64,000 nucleotides of DNA from Metopolophium dirhodum (GCF_019925205.1 NC_083562.1:27528001-27592000), one strand, 5' to 3'; positions 1 through 15,060 are shown, counted from the first letter of the stretch. The notes: generated by a model not told the origin, from the letters alone. A program made the numbers and translations.

Positions 1-3000
1 GTGGTCTGCGACACGCCGCACAGCCTAAGTATCGTTATTAATATCACAACAATTGTCACGATTATTATCATAATCATCAGCATTAACAATATTATTATCA
101 TCATTATCGCGTACGCTCTCCGATAACCTGGGTACCTATAGTGTGTGGCTATTGTTGCCGGTTATAAACTCCCGGAGATTCTTTGTATACATATTATAAT
201 AATATGTAGGTACATAATAGGGTGATTAACCACGCATGATCGACGACCCATTTGTTCATATTGGTATATATATGATTATTACATATTATTAATTATTTTA
301 GTATATATTTAGTTAAATTTTGATTTTTTGAATTTTCAGGATTTAATCTTTTTTACTGTAAACTGCTAAGTAGATGACTGTTTATAGAATGTATCTAAAT
401 TAAAATTCGAGCGAGTAGTTTCAGAGTTATTAAAATGGTCCACCAATGTAAAAGGAATAATAGTCTAGGATTAAGAGTAATGGTTTTACATAAAACATAT
501 AATATTTGTAAACTATGACTAAAGTACTTATTATACTCTATCTATCGATTTTTACAAATTATAAAATATTAATTACTATAATATTTAATCATCATAGCTC
601 CCATATTTTCTAAAACTATTATATCATGGTCTTATTATCTAAATACACAAAGTTAACAAAATAATTAAAATATTACACGTTTGAGTTTCGATTTAGATAC
701 ACCAACATAGGTATTCAAAAGATATCTGCTTAACAATTCACAGTAAAAAAGAGAAGTTCTTAATTAAAAAAATAATTAAAGACTATCACAGTATTACAGG
801 AAAATCATTAAATGGCTAAAAGTCTAAGGATTAGCGAATAAGGTCCTTATCACGTATATTTATAATTCCCACGGTCAGAATTCGAACCAACGCATTAATT
901 GAGGATTAAAAGAAGGTAAACATGCTTGGTGAATCATCCTAAATATCGACGATGAGCACTGTCCATGAAACTCGATACAATTTTTGTGTTCCGTAATTAA
1001 TTATTTCTTTAATAAATTGGTTCTGTTTGTTTTTGTTCCAAGTCCGTTGATGTCAACCGTGAGTGTCATTAATGGGTGGCTGTTCATATCAAAGCTTACC
1101 AAGAATATATTATGTTTTTTTTTATTATTTTATTCATTGACGTGATTAGGTAATTAATATCAATATGTATATTTATCCTGTCTTAAACACATATACTATA
1201 TTTGGATCTCTTAGACATAGATCGTATATTGCTAATGAAGAGAAAAGTGGTCATCATTGGTGAATAATATAAAAATACGATAATTATAAAATATTCTACA
1301 TAATAAATATTTACCTTTGTACAATTGTGACTGTAGTATTATAATATTTTACAAGTCACCTAAGTACATTAAGTACTGCTATTTATTTCCGTGTCACAAC
1401 AAATTCAAAAAGTATATACAATAATAATGGATTCAAAATATTAAATACAATTTAAAATCGGAACTTACGTCATAAAATACCTATAATACTACCTATAATA
1501 ATAATGTATTATTACGAAAAAAAATTTTATAAATGAAATATTATGACGTTTCATTATAGTGTGTTATGTTTTTGTATGAAATAAAATATAACATAACAAG
1601 AATTTCAATTTATTAAGCTCAGCATCTGAACGATTTAAAATAATACTAAGAGTATATTTTAATTAAAAAATTAGAACAAAACATTTAAACTGTTAAGTTT
1701 CCATTTTCTAAAATGTTTGAAGTCTGAAGGAATATATGTATGTAGCAAATAATAATTATACACTCTATTGTAATTTGTAACTTGATTTCCTATCGTACTA
1801 TAATTATGTTAATTCTTATAAACCGCGGGATAATTCCAAATGACGCACTACACAATAAAAAAATATTATATTACCAGTGGTTGGAAAGAAAAAAATTATT
1901 AATTATTAACATTTATATAAATGCGAGGTGCTTTTAAACGTATTATATTATACGTTACTTTTTTTTTTGCTGTAGGTACAAATAATATTTTTATAGGCCC
2001 TGGTTAGAAAAGAAAACCTCCAGAGGAACTGTTAAATGTTTTCATAAAAATGTAATTTACATTCTTCGAAACACGAATCTTGAATGAATAACATTTCACA
2101 ATTTTCTTAAAAATTGTAAGATTTTTCTAATTTCAAAATGAATCAGTTTATTTATTTTAATATATTAAGATGAATTAAAATATTCTTGTTTTATTCGTTA
2201 TTAAGCGTAAATACATGTTAAAGTAGCAAAACGTGCGTTATTTACAATGGTAAATCATAGTGCGTCATTATGTTAAACGGTATTATCGCAACAAAGCAAT
2301 ACATTACTTTGTATCTTTCCAAAAAAGTAGTGTTTTTTCTGTATATAACTAGGTATAACTTTGGTACAAATAGCACACCGTATTTTCTAACCACTGTAAT
2401 ATCTCCTACAACTGTCATAAATCATTATTCTAACTTGCTATATTCATATAATATAACGTAGTTTAATACATACTCCATAAAAATAATATTTTATATTAAA
2501 CTACCTATACATTTTTAAATAAACACATAATATAAACAAATTCGGTATAAACAAATCAAGAATATTGTTATATATTACTATTTTATTATATTTAGTACTT
2601 GGCGTTACAATATTTCATGACTGTGCCGAATAAATATTTTGGCAAACATGTTCACCAACTTAACACACTGTATATTATTAATTCGTAAAATATTTTCATA
2701 GATTTATTTCAGTTTTCCGTAATATAATTATTCTGACCCACATAACGGTATCGTCAAACAGTTAGTAGACAATGAATAATGTACATAAATTATGATACTG
2801 GATACTGTTAAAATTTAATTGTTGAAACAAACAATATTGCCGTAATATTTTATCGCAGTAATATGCATATTTTAGAAATAAAAAAAGGTAGATAAGTGTC
2901 ACAAGGGATGAATTTTGGTCGTGTATTAATTTGAATAATAATCCATATAAACAACAGAATAAATATTTCACTTTCAATATATTCAATGCAAACTTTTTGT

Positions 3001-5177
3001 TTAGGTACAGAAAAATAAAATCTATATACACAATAACTATACTATGTTAAAAATAAAAGGTGACGTTAATAAAGTTAATATGCAAAATGTGTCTATATAC
3101 GTTAATAATTATTAATTAGTATAGTCCCCCAAAATCATATTACTTTTAAAATTATAATTTAATTTTGTGTGAAACCATATAATATGTTTACCTAGTAATG
3201 AATTCAATAGAAACGTGTTATAATTATACCTAGTTATGTCAGGGTCATGTCATAGACAATATTTTAGTATGTTTTGTGAGTGTATGAGTGTGTGTGTAAA
3301 CAACATATTTTCCTTCTTAATAAGTACTAGAAACAATGTTTTATCATGGAATATTGTAATCCAAAATATTAATTACGATTATTGCAATAAAAAATGTCTA
3401 CCGTTAGTTAACTTATTAATTAGACCGATTTATATAAAAAATATAAACAATTTTAGATTTTCCCAGCTTAATATGAGCAACGCAAATATATTATAATACA
3501 GTTCGTTTATAACTTGAAACAGTTATTTTTATCTGTTTATTTTGAAAATAATTGATAAAATGTCTATTGCGGTACACAAAAGTAGACACCACACTGCCAC
3601 TAAAATACACTGGCCCACACTGTCGGTTGGAATTATTTTATATCGTTTCCCGACTGTGGTCTGTGCCTGTGCGTATATATACACTCTGAACACTATTAAT
3701 TAATTATACCAGTCTTATCGTTGAATCACGAAACTAATTGAAAACCATCGGACCGAGCTAATTGCGAAATTTAAACGATTGTTTATAATAATAGCTATGT
3801 ATAATAGTATATTTATTTATTATATATATAATATATATGTATTCACAAAAGCGATTTCAGCGTTGGCGTTTCACTTTTTGGCGGGATATCAAATTCACGC
3901 AGTTCGGATGAGTGGTGAAAAATTGTTAAAGTTTGGTAACTAAATAAACAGAGGGCGGATACAACTTAGCGCCCGGGAACTGGTCTCTTATATAATATAT
4001 TAATACACGCATTACTCTGCGCTAATTTGACTGGTAAATTTAATATATTCGATGGAATATAATATATTATTGAAGAAAACTAATGATGAAAAGTCCAGAC
4101 TCCGAGTGTGCTAATTCTCGGAGATTCTAATATCAGATTCTATATACATTTCTTTTTTTAATGGTCAAGAGGTTTAGTTTTTATCAATATTTATGTCATT
4201 TTTTTTGTTGTTTTTTTTTTTTATAGAATATCTCATTACTCACTAGGTAGTCATTATAATTATTTTTAATAACAAAAATATAAAAATAGAAGTGTGTTAA
4301 TAATATAACTATAAATTAATAACAGTTTTTTTTAAATATTATCATAATAATAATAGTTAATTGATTATTGAGACGGATAGACTGAAAACACGGGTGTAGG
4401 TATAAGAATGTAGGAAGAACGCCCAAGTATAACGAATGTACATGATTGAACCCACGTAGGTAATACTTATCGATTGCGCACGTCGTGGGCTTCACTCAAC
4501 ACGCGACATTTCTTGTGACCAAGTATTATATTGATACAGACAAATAAAATAAATTGATTAACGCAAAATATTTGTTTAATTTTGCTTTATACGTTTATTA
4601 CACAAATATAACTTTTATCTGAGAATAAGGTTAGAGCCTGGGAGTAGACAACTCAGAGATGAGCGACCATTGTCACAGACAATAATTCAGTAATGACTAG
4701 GCAACGACCCACATTACACAAGTCGTAATCATATTCAATGGTTTTGAGATTAACTATACAAACAACAACGTAATATTCTACAACTATACAAGCAACAACA
4801 TATTCATATTTCAAGAATTCTGATAATTAGGAAATCCAAGTGATTTCAACCGTTTATGACCTAAAAAGACGTGACCAATGCCCATTATAGGCTTACTATA
4901 CAATAAGGTTTATACGCAGTATACATTATATTTTATAATAGATACTATATAGTAGATAGTAGACACCCTAAAAATACGAGTAAAGAGAACTTCTCCGACT
5001 TCAGCACAGAAAAGTGGTGCGTTGAAAAAGGTCATGTTTGAAAGAATTTTATTAATATTATAATTTTCCGCATTCAAAACACCATTCTAAACAGAGCTTG
5101 GAAACCTCGCGCTTATTGCCGACATTCTTCCAAAACAAAAGTTCGACGGCCGTCGGTGGTCGTCGGTAAATCGTACG
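1..5177. other. AT-rich non-coding DNA, no gene seen
   Basis: Stop-dense, very AT-rich sequence. The only open frames are under 90 codons, AT-driven and without recognisable domains. There are simple TA/TAA runs and T tracts (for example around 4200). Two somewhat less AT-rich patches, about 3580-3690 and 5090-5177, carry no supportable exon. I see no RNA gene or repeat with clear ends here. Confidence 0.6.
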
Positions 5178-5592
5178 TTAAGAGGACGTCTCACCCGCAT
5201 ATATTTTTGTCTCTGTCTTACACACGTACATTTACGTTCACAAGTTTCAATAGTAAGCTGTTAGTTTTGATATTAGAGTGAATTGACCTATTATCAATTT
5301 TTTAGGTAAGGACATTATCTGTGTTCCCTCGTTGGTTTTTTACGATATTTTAATTTTGGGTTATGAGTATGTAAAATATTAATAATTGAAAATGCTCATA
5401 ACTCAATTAAAAATTAAAATATCGTAAAAAACCGACTAGAGAAAACAGATAATGTTCTTACCTAAAAATTTGATAATAGGTCAATTCACTCTAATATATC
5501 AAAACTAACAGGACACTATTGAAACGGATGAACGTAAATTGTACGTGTGTAAGACAGAGATAACATTTTATGATGGTGAGACATCCTTTTAA
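5178..5592. mobile_element. Long-hairpin MITE, family A copy 1
   Basis: The two halves are inverted copies of each other over roughly 190 bases each. The ends read TTAAGAGGACGTCTCACC on the left and, reverse-complemented, TTAAAAGGATGTCTCACC on the right. Matching inner blocks include GTCTTACACACGTACA, TTAGAGTGAATTGACC and TTTTTTACGATATTTTAATT. The loop is a short AT-rich stretch near 5370-5390. No open frame exists, so the element is non-autonomous. The TTAA at both ends could be a target duplication, as in piggyBac-type elements, or part of the terminal repeat. Two more copies lie at 8117 and 52200. Confidence 0.85.
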
Positions 5593-8116
5593 GCGTACCA
5601 AGAAAACCTATGTAATAACGTATTGAGAAAAATCATACAATTAACCATTTCAAGTTACAATACAATAATATTTAATTTTTTGTTTTATTTTAGCTTGATT
5701 TAGTTGACCAAAATCCTTTAACAATAGGTTTAACCGAAAAAAATACACAAATTGAAAGTTATAAAGAAAAAAATTGCCATAAATACATATATCCAAAAAA
5801 ATGCAAAAAAAGAAGTTAAGACTCAAGAATAATATACTCTAAAACTAAACAATTTTTTTTTAATATGAGGAAATCGTGTTCTAAAACAATCACGATTAGA
5901 CATAAAGTCATGAAGAAATCTAGAGAGTAGGAAACCTCGTTAGCTAATTGTAAAAAACGTTTTTTTCTTATGTTAGGGAACGACAAAGTAAATCTTTTTT
6001 TTTAAGAATAGAAAGAAAGAACTTTGATACCTATCAGAGCAAGTCATTGTGGAAAATCAATGCTACCATTAAATAGATCATAATATATTTTACTAAAATA
6101 ATATCAGCAGTGTCTTAGCTGTAATGCATCTAAACTGATGGTTTCCTGAATACACTTAAAGAATTTATTATATATACAATATATACCATATACTCGATTT
6201 CTGACCTCACTAAAGATTCTACACGTGATAGGTTTTGAGCACTTGTTATATCCGATAATATGCTGTCTGATAAAAGCTATACAATTTCAAGTCATCGTAA
6301 AACCAATATTGTACATGTCTCTTGTTTCGCTCAGCGTCTATAAAATACAAAAGGCCGATCGATAAAATTGAGTAAAATAGTGTCTTGTGTTGGAAAAATT
6401 ACATTTGTGATTTGTGTTTTAATTTAAAATCAAAAGTGGAATCATAAATCTAATTTAGCGTTCTGCGTACCGCAGATTTATTTACGTTTTTCATAAGTTC
6501 TTAAATAGTTATTTTTATGAAAAATGTATTCCCCTAAGAGAATTTTAACCTCCCGAAACCCATATTTTATTTCATACAATCATACTCTCGAATTTTTGAG
6601 ATTTTCAAACGATACTGTAGAGTGGTTTAAATACGAAAATAGTAAGACAAAAAAATATCGTGTATATTGAGAATATATATTATATTTTATATATTTAGTT
6701 TGTTTATGAATTACGTTTGTTATTACGTATTTTCTATATAAAACCTAATATGAAATTTTTGTATAGATGTATACACAAAACGCCTCAATATTATTCGGTA
6801 AATATTAAAGACCTAAAACAATTATTAAAGTAAACATAATGTATTTTATGAAGAAAAAAATTACTATATTTTGTTTTAACCCATATTATGTGTTTTGATC
6901 TTTTATACCAATTATAATAACATTCAACTAAAATGTTTACCGTTTTAAATATTATATCATAGAATACTTAGTATACTTTATATATGTAGTGATAGTATTT
7001 AACAATGTATTAATGACGTTCCGGTTATTATTGGACTATAGTTAAGTTACACTGATTGAAATGTTCATTATCGCGAATAATACAGAATTAAATGTATATG
7101 CTTTTATAAAAGTATACATCTAAGATATTCATCAAGCTACACGCCGAAATTATAGCATCATCAATTAGACAACAATCTACTGAACAACAATATATCATCA
7201 TTAGCTGCGCAGTTTTACACTTTTTATAGTGTTTGTTACGTAGGTAAGTCAATAATTTATTTAACTCTTGCTTACTCCAAAATTATCTCAAATTGCACGT
7301 GGACAATCCGTGGAATTGTTTTATCGAACGATACAACTTATAAGTCATTGTAATTATGAAAAATAATAATTTTCAAAATATAAATTGTATTATTATAAAT
7401 ATATATAATTTAATTTATTTTATCGTGCTATTTAAATTAGCATAATAATTACATACAATTATTATAACAATGGGCTTGTCTACTATGAAATTATATTTGT
7501 ATGTATTTGTTTGTATTTAATTTTATGTATTTGCTTGTGACTTGCGAGACATAAAAATATGAGTTGTGCGAGACGAACATTCTTGAGAAGTATTGCAATA
7601 GGTTTAAAATTAAATGTGATAGCATCGTAATAGGACAGGTGCCTAAGTCACAAGTGCCCATAAAAATACCGTATTCATAACTAAAAAAATAAGGTATTTG
7701 ATTCCAAAGTTTCTTCAGAAAACCGCCCCGAAATACCCTATAAAATTAAAGCGTGATGTATGCGTACAGATATTTGAATTTGAGCGATGACAATATACCT
7801 ACCTACGATCGAGAAAGATGAGCGTACAACGATTTCGTGAATACCAAAAGGACGTGAGTACGGACTGACTGCACATTTTCGTAGCCACCCAAAACGATGG
7901 GAGGATAAGTTTTAGCTTGCGATTAAAATGATTTATTGTTATTTTTTTTTTGCTTTATTTTTCTCGAAACGGTTCTATTTGTTATATAATATTGTACACT
8001 TCCGTCCCATAAAAGATAAATATATCATATTATTATATTGTAATCAGACGGTATAGCAGACTATATATAACGGTCGTTGTGTATATAATTTGTGTATTGT
8101 AAATTTTTAATATTAA
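5593..8116. other. AT-rich non-coding DNA, no gene seen
   Basis: Spacer between two copies of the same hairpin MITE. It has no open frame of note and consists of homopolymer A/T runs and short TA repeats. A small less AT-rich patch near 7790-7900 has no detectable coding content. Confidence 0.6.
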
Positions 8117-8561
8117 TAGAGAGGACGTTATACCGACATTTGCTGTCTCCGTCTTGTAAGTGCGTAGCATAGCGAATTTTACACTCAACAGATAACGTTT
8201 AGCTCTGTTAGTTTAAAAACTTGAGCGAATTGACCTCTTATAAAATTTAAAGTTAAAATTATTATCTAGGTAATATCATAGGCTTTAAGTTATATTTTAA
8301 TTGTAAAGCGAATTATGAGTTTTTTTAAATTGTTAATTGTTAATACGTCTTAAAATACTCATAATTCGCTTCAAAATTAAAATATATAATGAAAAACCTA
8401 TAGGTAACATCCACCTAATCTTACCTTTAAATTTTATAAGAAGTCAATTCACTCTAATTTTTAAACTAACTGAACTAAACGAGATCTGCTGAGCGTAAAC
8501 TTTTGCTATGTTACGCACTTGAAAGACGGATACAACAAATGTCGGTGTAACGTCTTCTTAA
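8117..8561. mobile_element. Long-hairpin MITE, family A copy 2
   Basis: Same design as the copy at 5178. After the damaged left end, GAGGACGTTATACCGACATT matches the reverse complement of the right end, GAAGACGTTACACCGACATT. The inner blocks GTAAGTGCGTAGCATAGC, GAGCGAATTGACCTCTTATA and ACTCATAATTCGCTT recur inverted in the right arm. The right end keeps TTAA, while the left end has drifted to TAGA, so this copy looks older. Arms are about 200 bases with an AT-rich loop near 8320-8345. Confidence 0.8.
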
Positions 8562-10782
8562 TTAATTTTATATATATATATATGTATGAACGCGAATCGT
8601 ATCGCACGTTAGGCGCCGATCGATTTTTGTGAGTTTTTTGTGCTCCGGAAAAGACAGCAAACAGACGTGATGGATAAAGAATTAATTACACTCAGCGGCG
8701 TAATAGATGTTTACAATATTAAATTTATAAATATTTATGACCATATTTTGCATTATTTATAAACGAAAATCATCGAATTTCGTCAAATGCTTAACGTGCG
8801 TTTTTATCCACCTAAATATATGCGTGGTGTACAAGAGGAAAGTACAATATGATATTTTAATCTGCTTAAAAATTAAACTTCAAGCCGAATTATTATACTC
8901 AAGGCGTATTATTATGCGCCACATAGCAATATATTAGATGACGTATTTGCAGACAGCTGTCGTCGTATTATAATAATGTCGATACTCTCGGAGCTGAAAA
9001 TGCAATTTTACATATATTGTTATACATCCGGCTGCAGAATTATTTATATGCTGCGCGCATGCGATGCCGTACCAGAATATACTATTCAATCACTGATCCT
9101 TTTGAATCGGCTGTATAAATGGATAATGCACATAATGTGCACGATAAATTAATAAAAGATTTAGAATATTGTATTATATAATAACGATTATGACCGTTTG
9201 TTGATGCGAAACAAAAAAATACAAATTGATATATGGACGGGGATTGCGATGACAGTTCGACCAGACGACGGAGTAGTTTTTAAAAGCACAACGGCGTGAT
9301 TATACCAGCCATTTTCTCGGTATAAACTAATGTGTTTTTGAAAATTTATATATTTTTTTTTTTACATAATTTGAAGTCATTACAACAAAACATTAACGAT
9401 AAAAAATCGAAAAAAACATAATTTTTCTTCCAGAACGTTGTACTGTAAATATTTTGTTACAATTTGAAAGTTACAAAAAAAATATTTTTAAAATCACATA
9501 CATCTGCCTAGAGAGTAACTGTATAAAGTGATAAAATATTCATTTTGTACGTCTTACTGAATCATAAATATAATAATATTGTATATGTGACTGACTATTA
9601 AGTGTACAAAATCAATCAAAATAGGAACGCCGTCATAAACGGATTTGTCCAAATAATTGTACACAATGTCCATTATAATATTATATTGACATAATATAAT
9701 CATTATATAATGCGTTATTAAACTCTTGTTCAGCGAAATATATTCAGTTATATTTAAGTATTAGTTTGTATATTATTATGTTATTAAAATTTAAAATTAA
9801 CGATTAAGTGAAATGCACATAACATAAATTATTAATAATTCATTGTAACACGATACATTGAATATGTTTAATTTAATATCCAAAAACTATATAAATTGAT
9901 ATTGTAAAAGCACTGTGTAAACAAATAATAGCTTATTTTGCGTACAAACGTACTAAATAAACAAATAAATACCCTAAAAAATAAGTAAAGTTTATTTATT
10001 ACGATGCATACAAATTTAACATATTATTAATTAGAATATTAGAATATCATAGAAAGAAAAACCATAATGGACTACGCGTAGAATAATGAATGTTTGTTAA
10101 GAAAATATGGTTTTCAAAACAGATTTTTTATTGAATTTGTTTTTATATATTTAACGTTTTTTCTATATTTGTTTGTGTAATTAAGTGGACAAAATGTTCG
10201 ATATTCAAAAACATGTTTTTATCTTTTGACTAGGTATTGTAAAATATTGTAAACAATTAAAAGTAAAATGAAATAGTTAAAGCTTTACAAGGTAAGTACA
10301 AAGTACATTTGAACAACAATAAAAGTGAACATTATAATATGATAATAAGTACATAATTAATTATAGACAATATGTATTATATAACATAATAATATAATAT
10401 ATTACCTACAAATGTAACTTTTTTTTAAAATTTAATATGATATGATTATATAATATTATGGATATAATATAATAAACACACATTAAATAAAGAGAGATGG
10501 CGGAAGATTTTTTGTACTACTAAAGGGTCTCAGTCGCGCCGAAATACAAAATTAAATGTATGGCATGGATCTCCGACATTAATTACCTGCAACGGCTGCA
10601 ACGATAGTATAAAATACAAAAATATAAACAAAATGTAACCTTTTATATTATATTATAATATTATGTATACAATATTAATACTGTTATTACTCTCAATGAG
10701 CAATATTACTTAATAATTTGTGATCCTATTCCTATTAATTTTCATAATTTTATTCTCCTATGAACCCACCCCCCAGCTAAAC

Positions 10783-10814
10783 GTTTATATGTATGGCAGC
10801 TGCCATACATAAAC
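10783..10814. repeat. Near-perfect 32-bp palindrome
   Basis: GTTTATATGTATGGCAG is followed directly by CTGCCATACATAAAC, which is its inverted copy apart from two extra bases (AT) in the left arm. The centre is an E-box-like CAGCTG. It sits in a small C- and G-rich patch of otherwise AT-rich DNA. It could be a transposon end, a protein-binding site or chance. Confidence 0.6.
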
Positions 10815-12075
10815 ATGGACTTCGGTGCCACTGAAGGGTTGGAGGGGTCTTACGGGTTAAGAATACTGAAGGATTTAATTATACAAAAAAAGTTCCTCCA
10901 ATTAAGTCAAAAAAATATGTATAAATATGTATCATTACTAGGTAGTGGACTATAGTAGGTATAGAAAAACTTTAATTTGACTTATGTGGTCGTATATACA
11001 TACTGCTGTAAACAATAGACGGAAAAATTGAAGTTTTCTAAAATCTTTTGTGGATTTATTATAATTTAATGTCATGGCATGGTTTCTTTATTCAATTCTC
11101 AGAAGTACCCATATCAAGTACAAGTATTTTTTTTATTTGTTTGGTTTTGCACTAATTCTATTTGACGAGTACTTTACCCAACCCTTAAAATGTAAGTTAT
11201 ACTTAAGTCTCAAAGTCATGACTCGTGGTAGTTTAATTTAAAATTATCAATAAGGTTCAAATTAAACAAAGAGTAGACATTATGCATGATGTATTAATAT
11301 TTTCAGTAGGTGCCTAATAATTTAAATACTGTTTCGTATCACCAGTGAATTGTATCATAATACAAATTTTAATTTACTGTGCTTTAAAAATGTAATATAC
11401 CTAATATAATATTAAATAGAACGAACAAAATATAAATTTAAAAAAATGATGCATGCATTTAAAAATTCAGTTAATATTTTAGATTATAAGAACTGGTATA
11501 ATTCATTATTACTATATTAACCCTGGTAGGAAGGTCTTATATCAGGACAATTGACCCATTAAGAAAAATTAAAAATACAATTTTTAAAAAGGACCAAATG
11601 TACATCCGGGAAATTCTATATAATTAAATAATGTTTCACCGGTATAAAATATTTTACAAAGTTTCCGTTCTGTAGATTGTCAAAAACAATCTAATTTAAA
11701 GTATAAAACTTGAATATAATCTAAATCAATTTCTTTTTTATACATAGAAAACTAACTCAATCGACTTTATCAAACATAGGTTCAAAAATATATCATTTGC
11801 GACATATGGTATATAATCATATACCTAATTTATATGTTAAAAATTGTAACTCTCTTAAAATTTTCAAGAACAAAATATAAATATTTAAAAATAATAAATG
11901 TTAACCCGTTGTTTGTAAAAATAATTATTTAATTATTTAATTTATTATTATTTAAATGTTATAATTTTAGTATAATAACTATATTTTATATTATTATTTC
12001 TACAATATTTGTATATACCTTCTTTATAGTTTTAAGACTTAACATAAAATAATTACATATTTTATTGTACTTTTT

Positions 12076-12140
12076 GAACTCGTGTGCCTCTTCCCCACAA
12101 ACTTGGCCCATTATCTTCTTAAATAAATAAATAAACAAAT
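12076..12140 (+). repeat. Possible retroelement 3' tail
   Basis: The stretch ends in CCCATTATCTTCTTAAATAA followed by an (AAAT)n-like tail. The same CCCATTATCTTCTT plus AATAAATAAA tail is found near 30,920, preceded in both places by a GAACTCRTG-like block. Shared 3' ends with a short A-rich repeat tail fit a truncated LINE or a SINE. The family is not identified. Confidence 0.35.
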
Positions 12141-14860
12141 ATTATATTTGTAAGTTTACATTCACTTATTTTCATATAGTATATAGCGGTAGTTACTAGT
12201 CATTAATTTTATGGTTCATATTATTATATAACACATTCATATTTCATACAGATATACAATCATACTACGATATTTTAAATAATATTATGATATAAGTATT
12301 CAGTATATTATGTACATCGCGCTCATAAAAAATATTTTATAACTATTCACTAAAATGCTTATTTGGTAGACGATCGATTTAATAATTAACGCGTATCAAT
12401 TATTGTTTGGTATCAACAAATGTTACAGAAATAATGAAACACTCACCGTGTATATATTATGTTTTGTTTTTTTTAATTAAAAGGAATGAAAAACGGTCTC
12501 AGAAAAGTAAAAATGGACAAAGGGGTGGAGCAATATTCTCTAAATCAACTCCGGCAAACAATTCAAGTGATTAAAATGACACGAATTGTGGCCAAAAAAA
12601 CGATGGGGTGGATCGTAAAACATGGCTAGCATAAAGTGTAGCTGCAAACTGGATAGAATGTTTGTAAAAAATAAATTTATCGTCAAAAGAAATGACCCAA
12701 AATAGCGCAGTGGAATGCTCGCCAAGTAATAATAAAAAAAATCATATATAAACAGAATTTGTATGAAAGAATACGCGAACAAATAAAAATGCAATAATTT
12801 TCGACTAATGTCATGTGAAATATGCTTTTTAATTACTCATTACGACGCGCATCATAGTAAAAAATAATGACAAACATAATATTATAATAATTACAAACAT
12901 CATTTTAACAAGCGTAGGACAGTTTCACCGTTGAAAATCGTCAAACAAATTTCATTTCATTGGTTTATATTTCATTCTAGTCTTATGATTGTATTTTTAA
13001 TTGGTTTTAAAAAATACAACTTAATAATGCCATAAAGAATCACAACCGACAGGTTTGGTTTATCCAATAACTGTTGTAAATATGCAAAAATATATTTTCA
13101 TGCGTACCTATCTACTTAGACAGCAGTGGCGTTTGATAATATAATACCAATTGTATCATTAAGACACACAATAAACACAATTTGATTTCATGTATTTACG
13201 AATTATCAAATAGTATACAATAAATTGTTAATATTAAATTGCTACATTACACCTACTTTCCAATAAATTTCTTATTATTTACTATATATTTTTACTATTT
13301 ATTAATCATAGGATTCCTTGTTTGGTTTTATTATATTAGATATATTATAAAATATTTATTTAACAATAAAAGAAAAGCAATATTTTAAAAGTACCTATAA
13401 ATATTATATTATACATTGTGGATTGTGATTAATTAATTTTTCAATATTTAAAAGAATCTTAAATTTCAGAAGCTAAAAAATAATATTTTTACTAGACGAG
13501 TGTCTTATAAATTAGATAATTATTATTAAATTAGATTGTCAATAGTTTAAATATAATACTCAAGCCCATATACTTAAATGTAAAATGTTAATGGTTTAAT
13601 AGGATAATACGTTTAATTTAATAGGACGTATAATAACAAACAAATTGTAATCCATAGTCAAAAATTATAATCATTTAGAAGTTGAGGTTGTATATTAAAC
13701 TTCCTTCAAACTTTTAAATTAAAAGAAAACTACTTGAGCACAGTACGCTTTAAAATTTCTTCTTATGATTACCCAAGTAAAGAATATTCTGATAGAAACT
13801 TTAAATCATTTCTCTAAAATCTGCAGTGACTCTTAACAAAAAATAATATAAGTACTATCAGGTAGCACAAAATCGATTAAACGAAATAATAGCTTAGAAA
13901 GTAAGATTAAAATTTTAAAAACCTTAATTATAACCCAATAAAAAACAAAACAATAATTGAGGCGTAAAAAATTCTGCGTCTTAATGATAGAATAAACAAT
14001 AGAAAAGAGACGAATGAATATAAATCGTATATGGAAGGTATAAATATAAAGCAAGAGTCCAGCAGATTAATCTCGATTGAAACCGACTAGGGTCTTAAAA
14101 ACTCTTCTTATCGAAAAGACGCCATTCTTTCTTTATACTTATTCGTATTTTTTTTTAAATTAATTCCTTTAAAGATTAAAATTTAACAGCTACTCATTGT
14201 TTAAAAAATCTTGTTTATATAATATATTATATACGGGGTAATACATTTAACGCAAGACAATCTTTAATTTAGAAAACACTGGTGTTTTCGAAAATAATTT
14301 TAAGTCGTTACTAAATAACATTTTTGGAGAAAAAAATTGTTTCCATTGCTAACGTTTTTTAAGTATTTTACTTTTTTAAATGACAACATGACAGCATACA
14401 TTTTTAATTTCATATTCCGAAGCCAATTATTAGTTGGAGTATTTCGATTTTTAAAAATCCAATTATGGACAAGTAGTTAATCTATATTATAAATATTTTA
14501 TGTATAGATGACCGAAAAATTGGACCAAATAATGAGCCACAGGCCGTAACGAAAACGAAATGCTAGAAAATATGGTGACTTAAAACAATGAAAATCGTCT
14601 CGCAAAATATAATATGATATTTAATTAAAATATATGTTTGAAACGAGCAAGCACTGACGATGTTCGGCAGTAGGATTATATTGAAAAACTAATCTTGTGA
14701 AAGTACAAGAACGTCGGCGTTCAGCATACACGACAGCGAGTATTATATATATATCATCTGCAGTTTTGATTTATTTTTTTTTTTTAAATATTTTACCGTG
14801 CACACAATACGCTTATTATACTGCATACTTGTATTTATTCTGGGAGAATTGACATATAAT

Positions 14861-15060
14861 ACGCTATAGCGGCGCTATTATATACCTACCAAATACGCGT
14901 ACACAAACCCAGCGGATGTAAGCCCATTGGCTCGTGTGCCGCACGTGGATCGCGTTCCAGCGATTATCTCACGCTCGGTGCACACTATCCTCTTATCGTC
15001 ATTTCGACCGATCGAACGAGGTGTGTGTGTGTGTGTGTGTGTGTAGTGTATAGTATATTA
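14861..15060. promoter_or_regulatory. CpG-richer patch with (GT)n; possible regulatory element
   Basis: This stretch is clearly richer in G, C and CpG than its surroundings (for example CGCACGTGGATCGCG, with the E-box CACGTG) and ends in a GT dinucleotide run at 15021-15044. No open frame runs through it. A promoter or enhancer role is inference from composition alone. Confidence 0.25.
15021..15044. repeat. (GT)n microsatellite
   Basis: An uninterrupted GT dinucleotide run of about 12 units, directly downstream of a CpG-rich patch. It is a likely length-variable marker. Confidence 0.9.

Larger units (their letters stand above)
8562..14860. other. AT-rich non-coding DNA with minor repeats
   Basis: No gene is supportable. 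It holds a short palindrome at 10783-10814, a LINE/SINE-like 3' tail at 12076-12140, and many homopolymer tracts. Open frames here are short, AT-driven and without similarity to anything I know. Confidence 0.6.

Noticed and set aside
858..900. B-box-like GGTTCGAATTC on the minus strand, possible tRNA
   Set aside because: No paired acceptor stem, no A box at the right spacing and no cloverleaf could be drawn.
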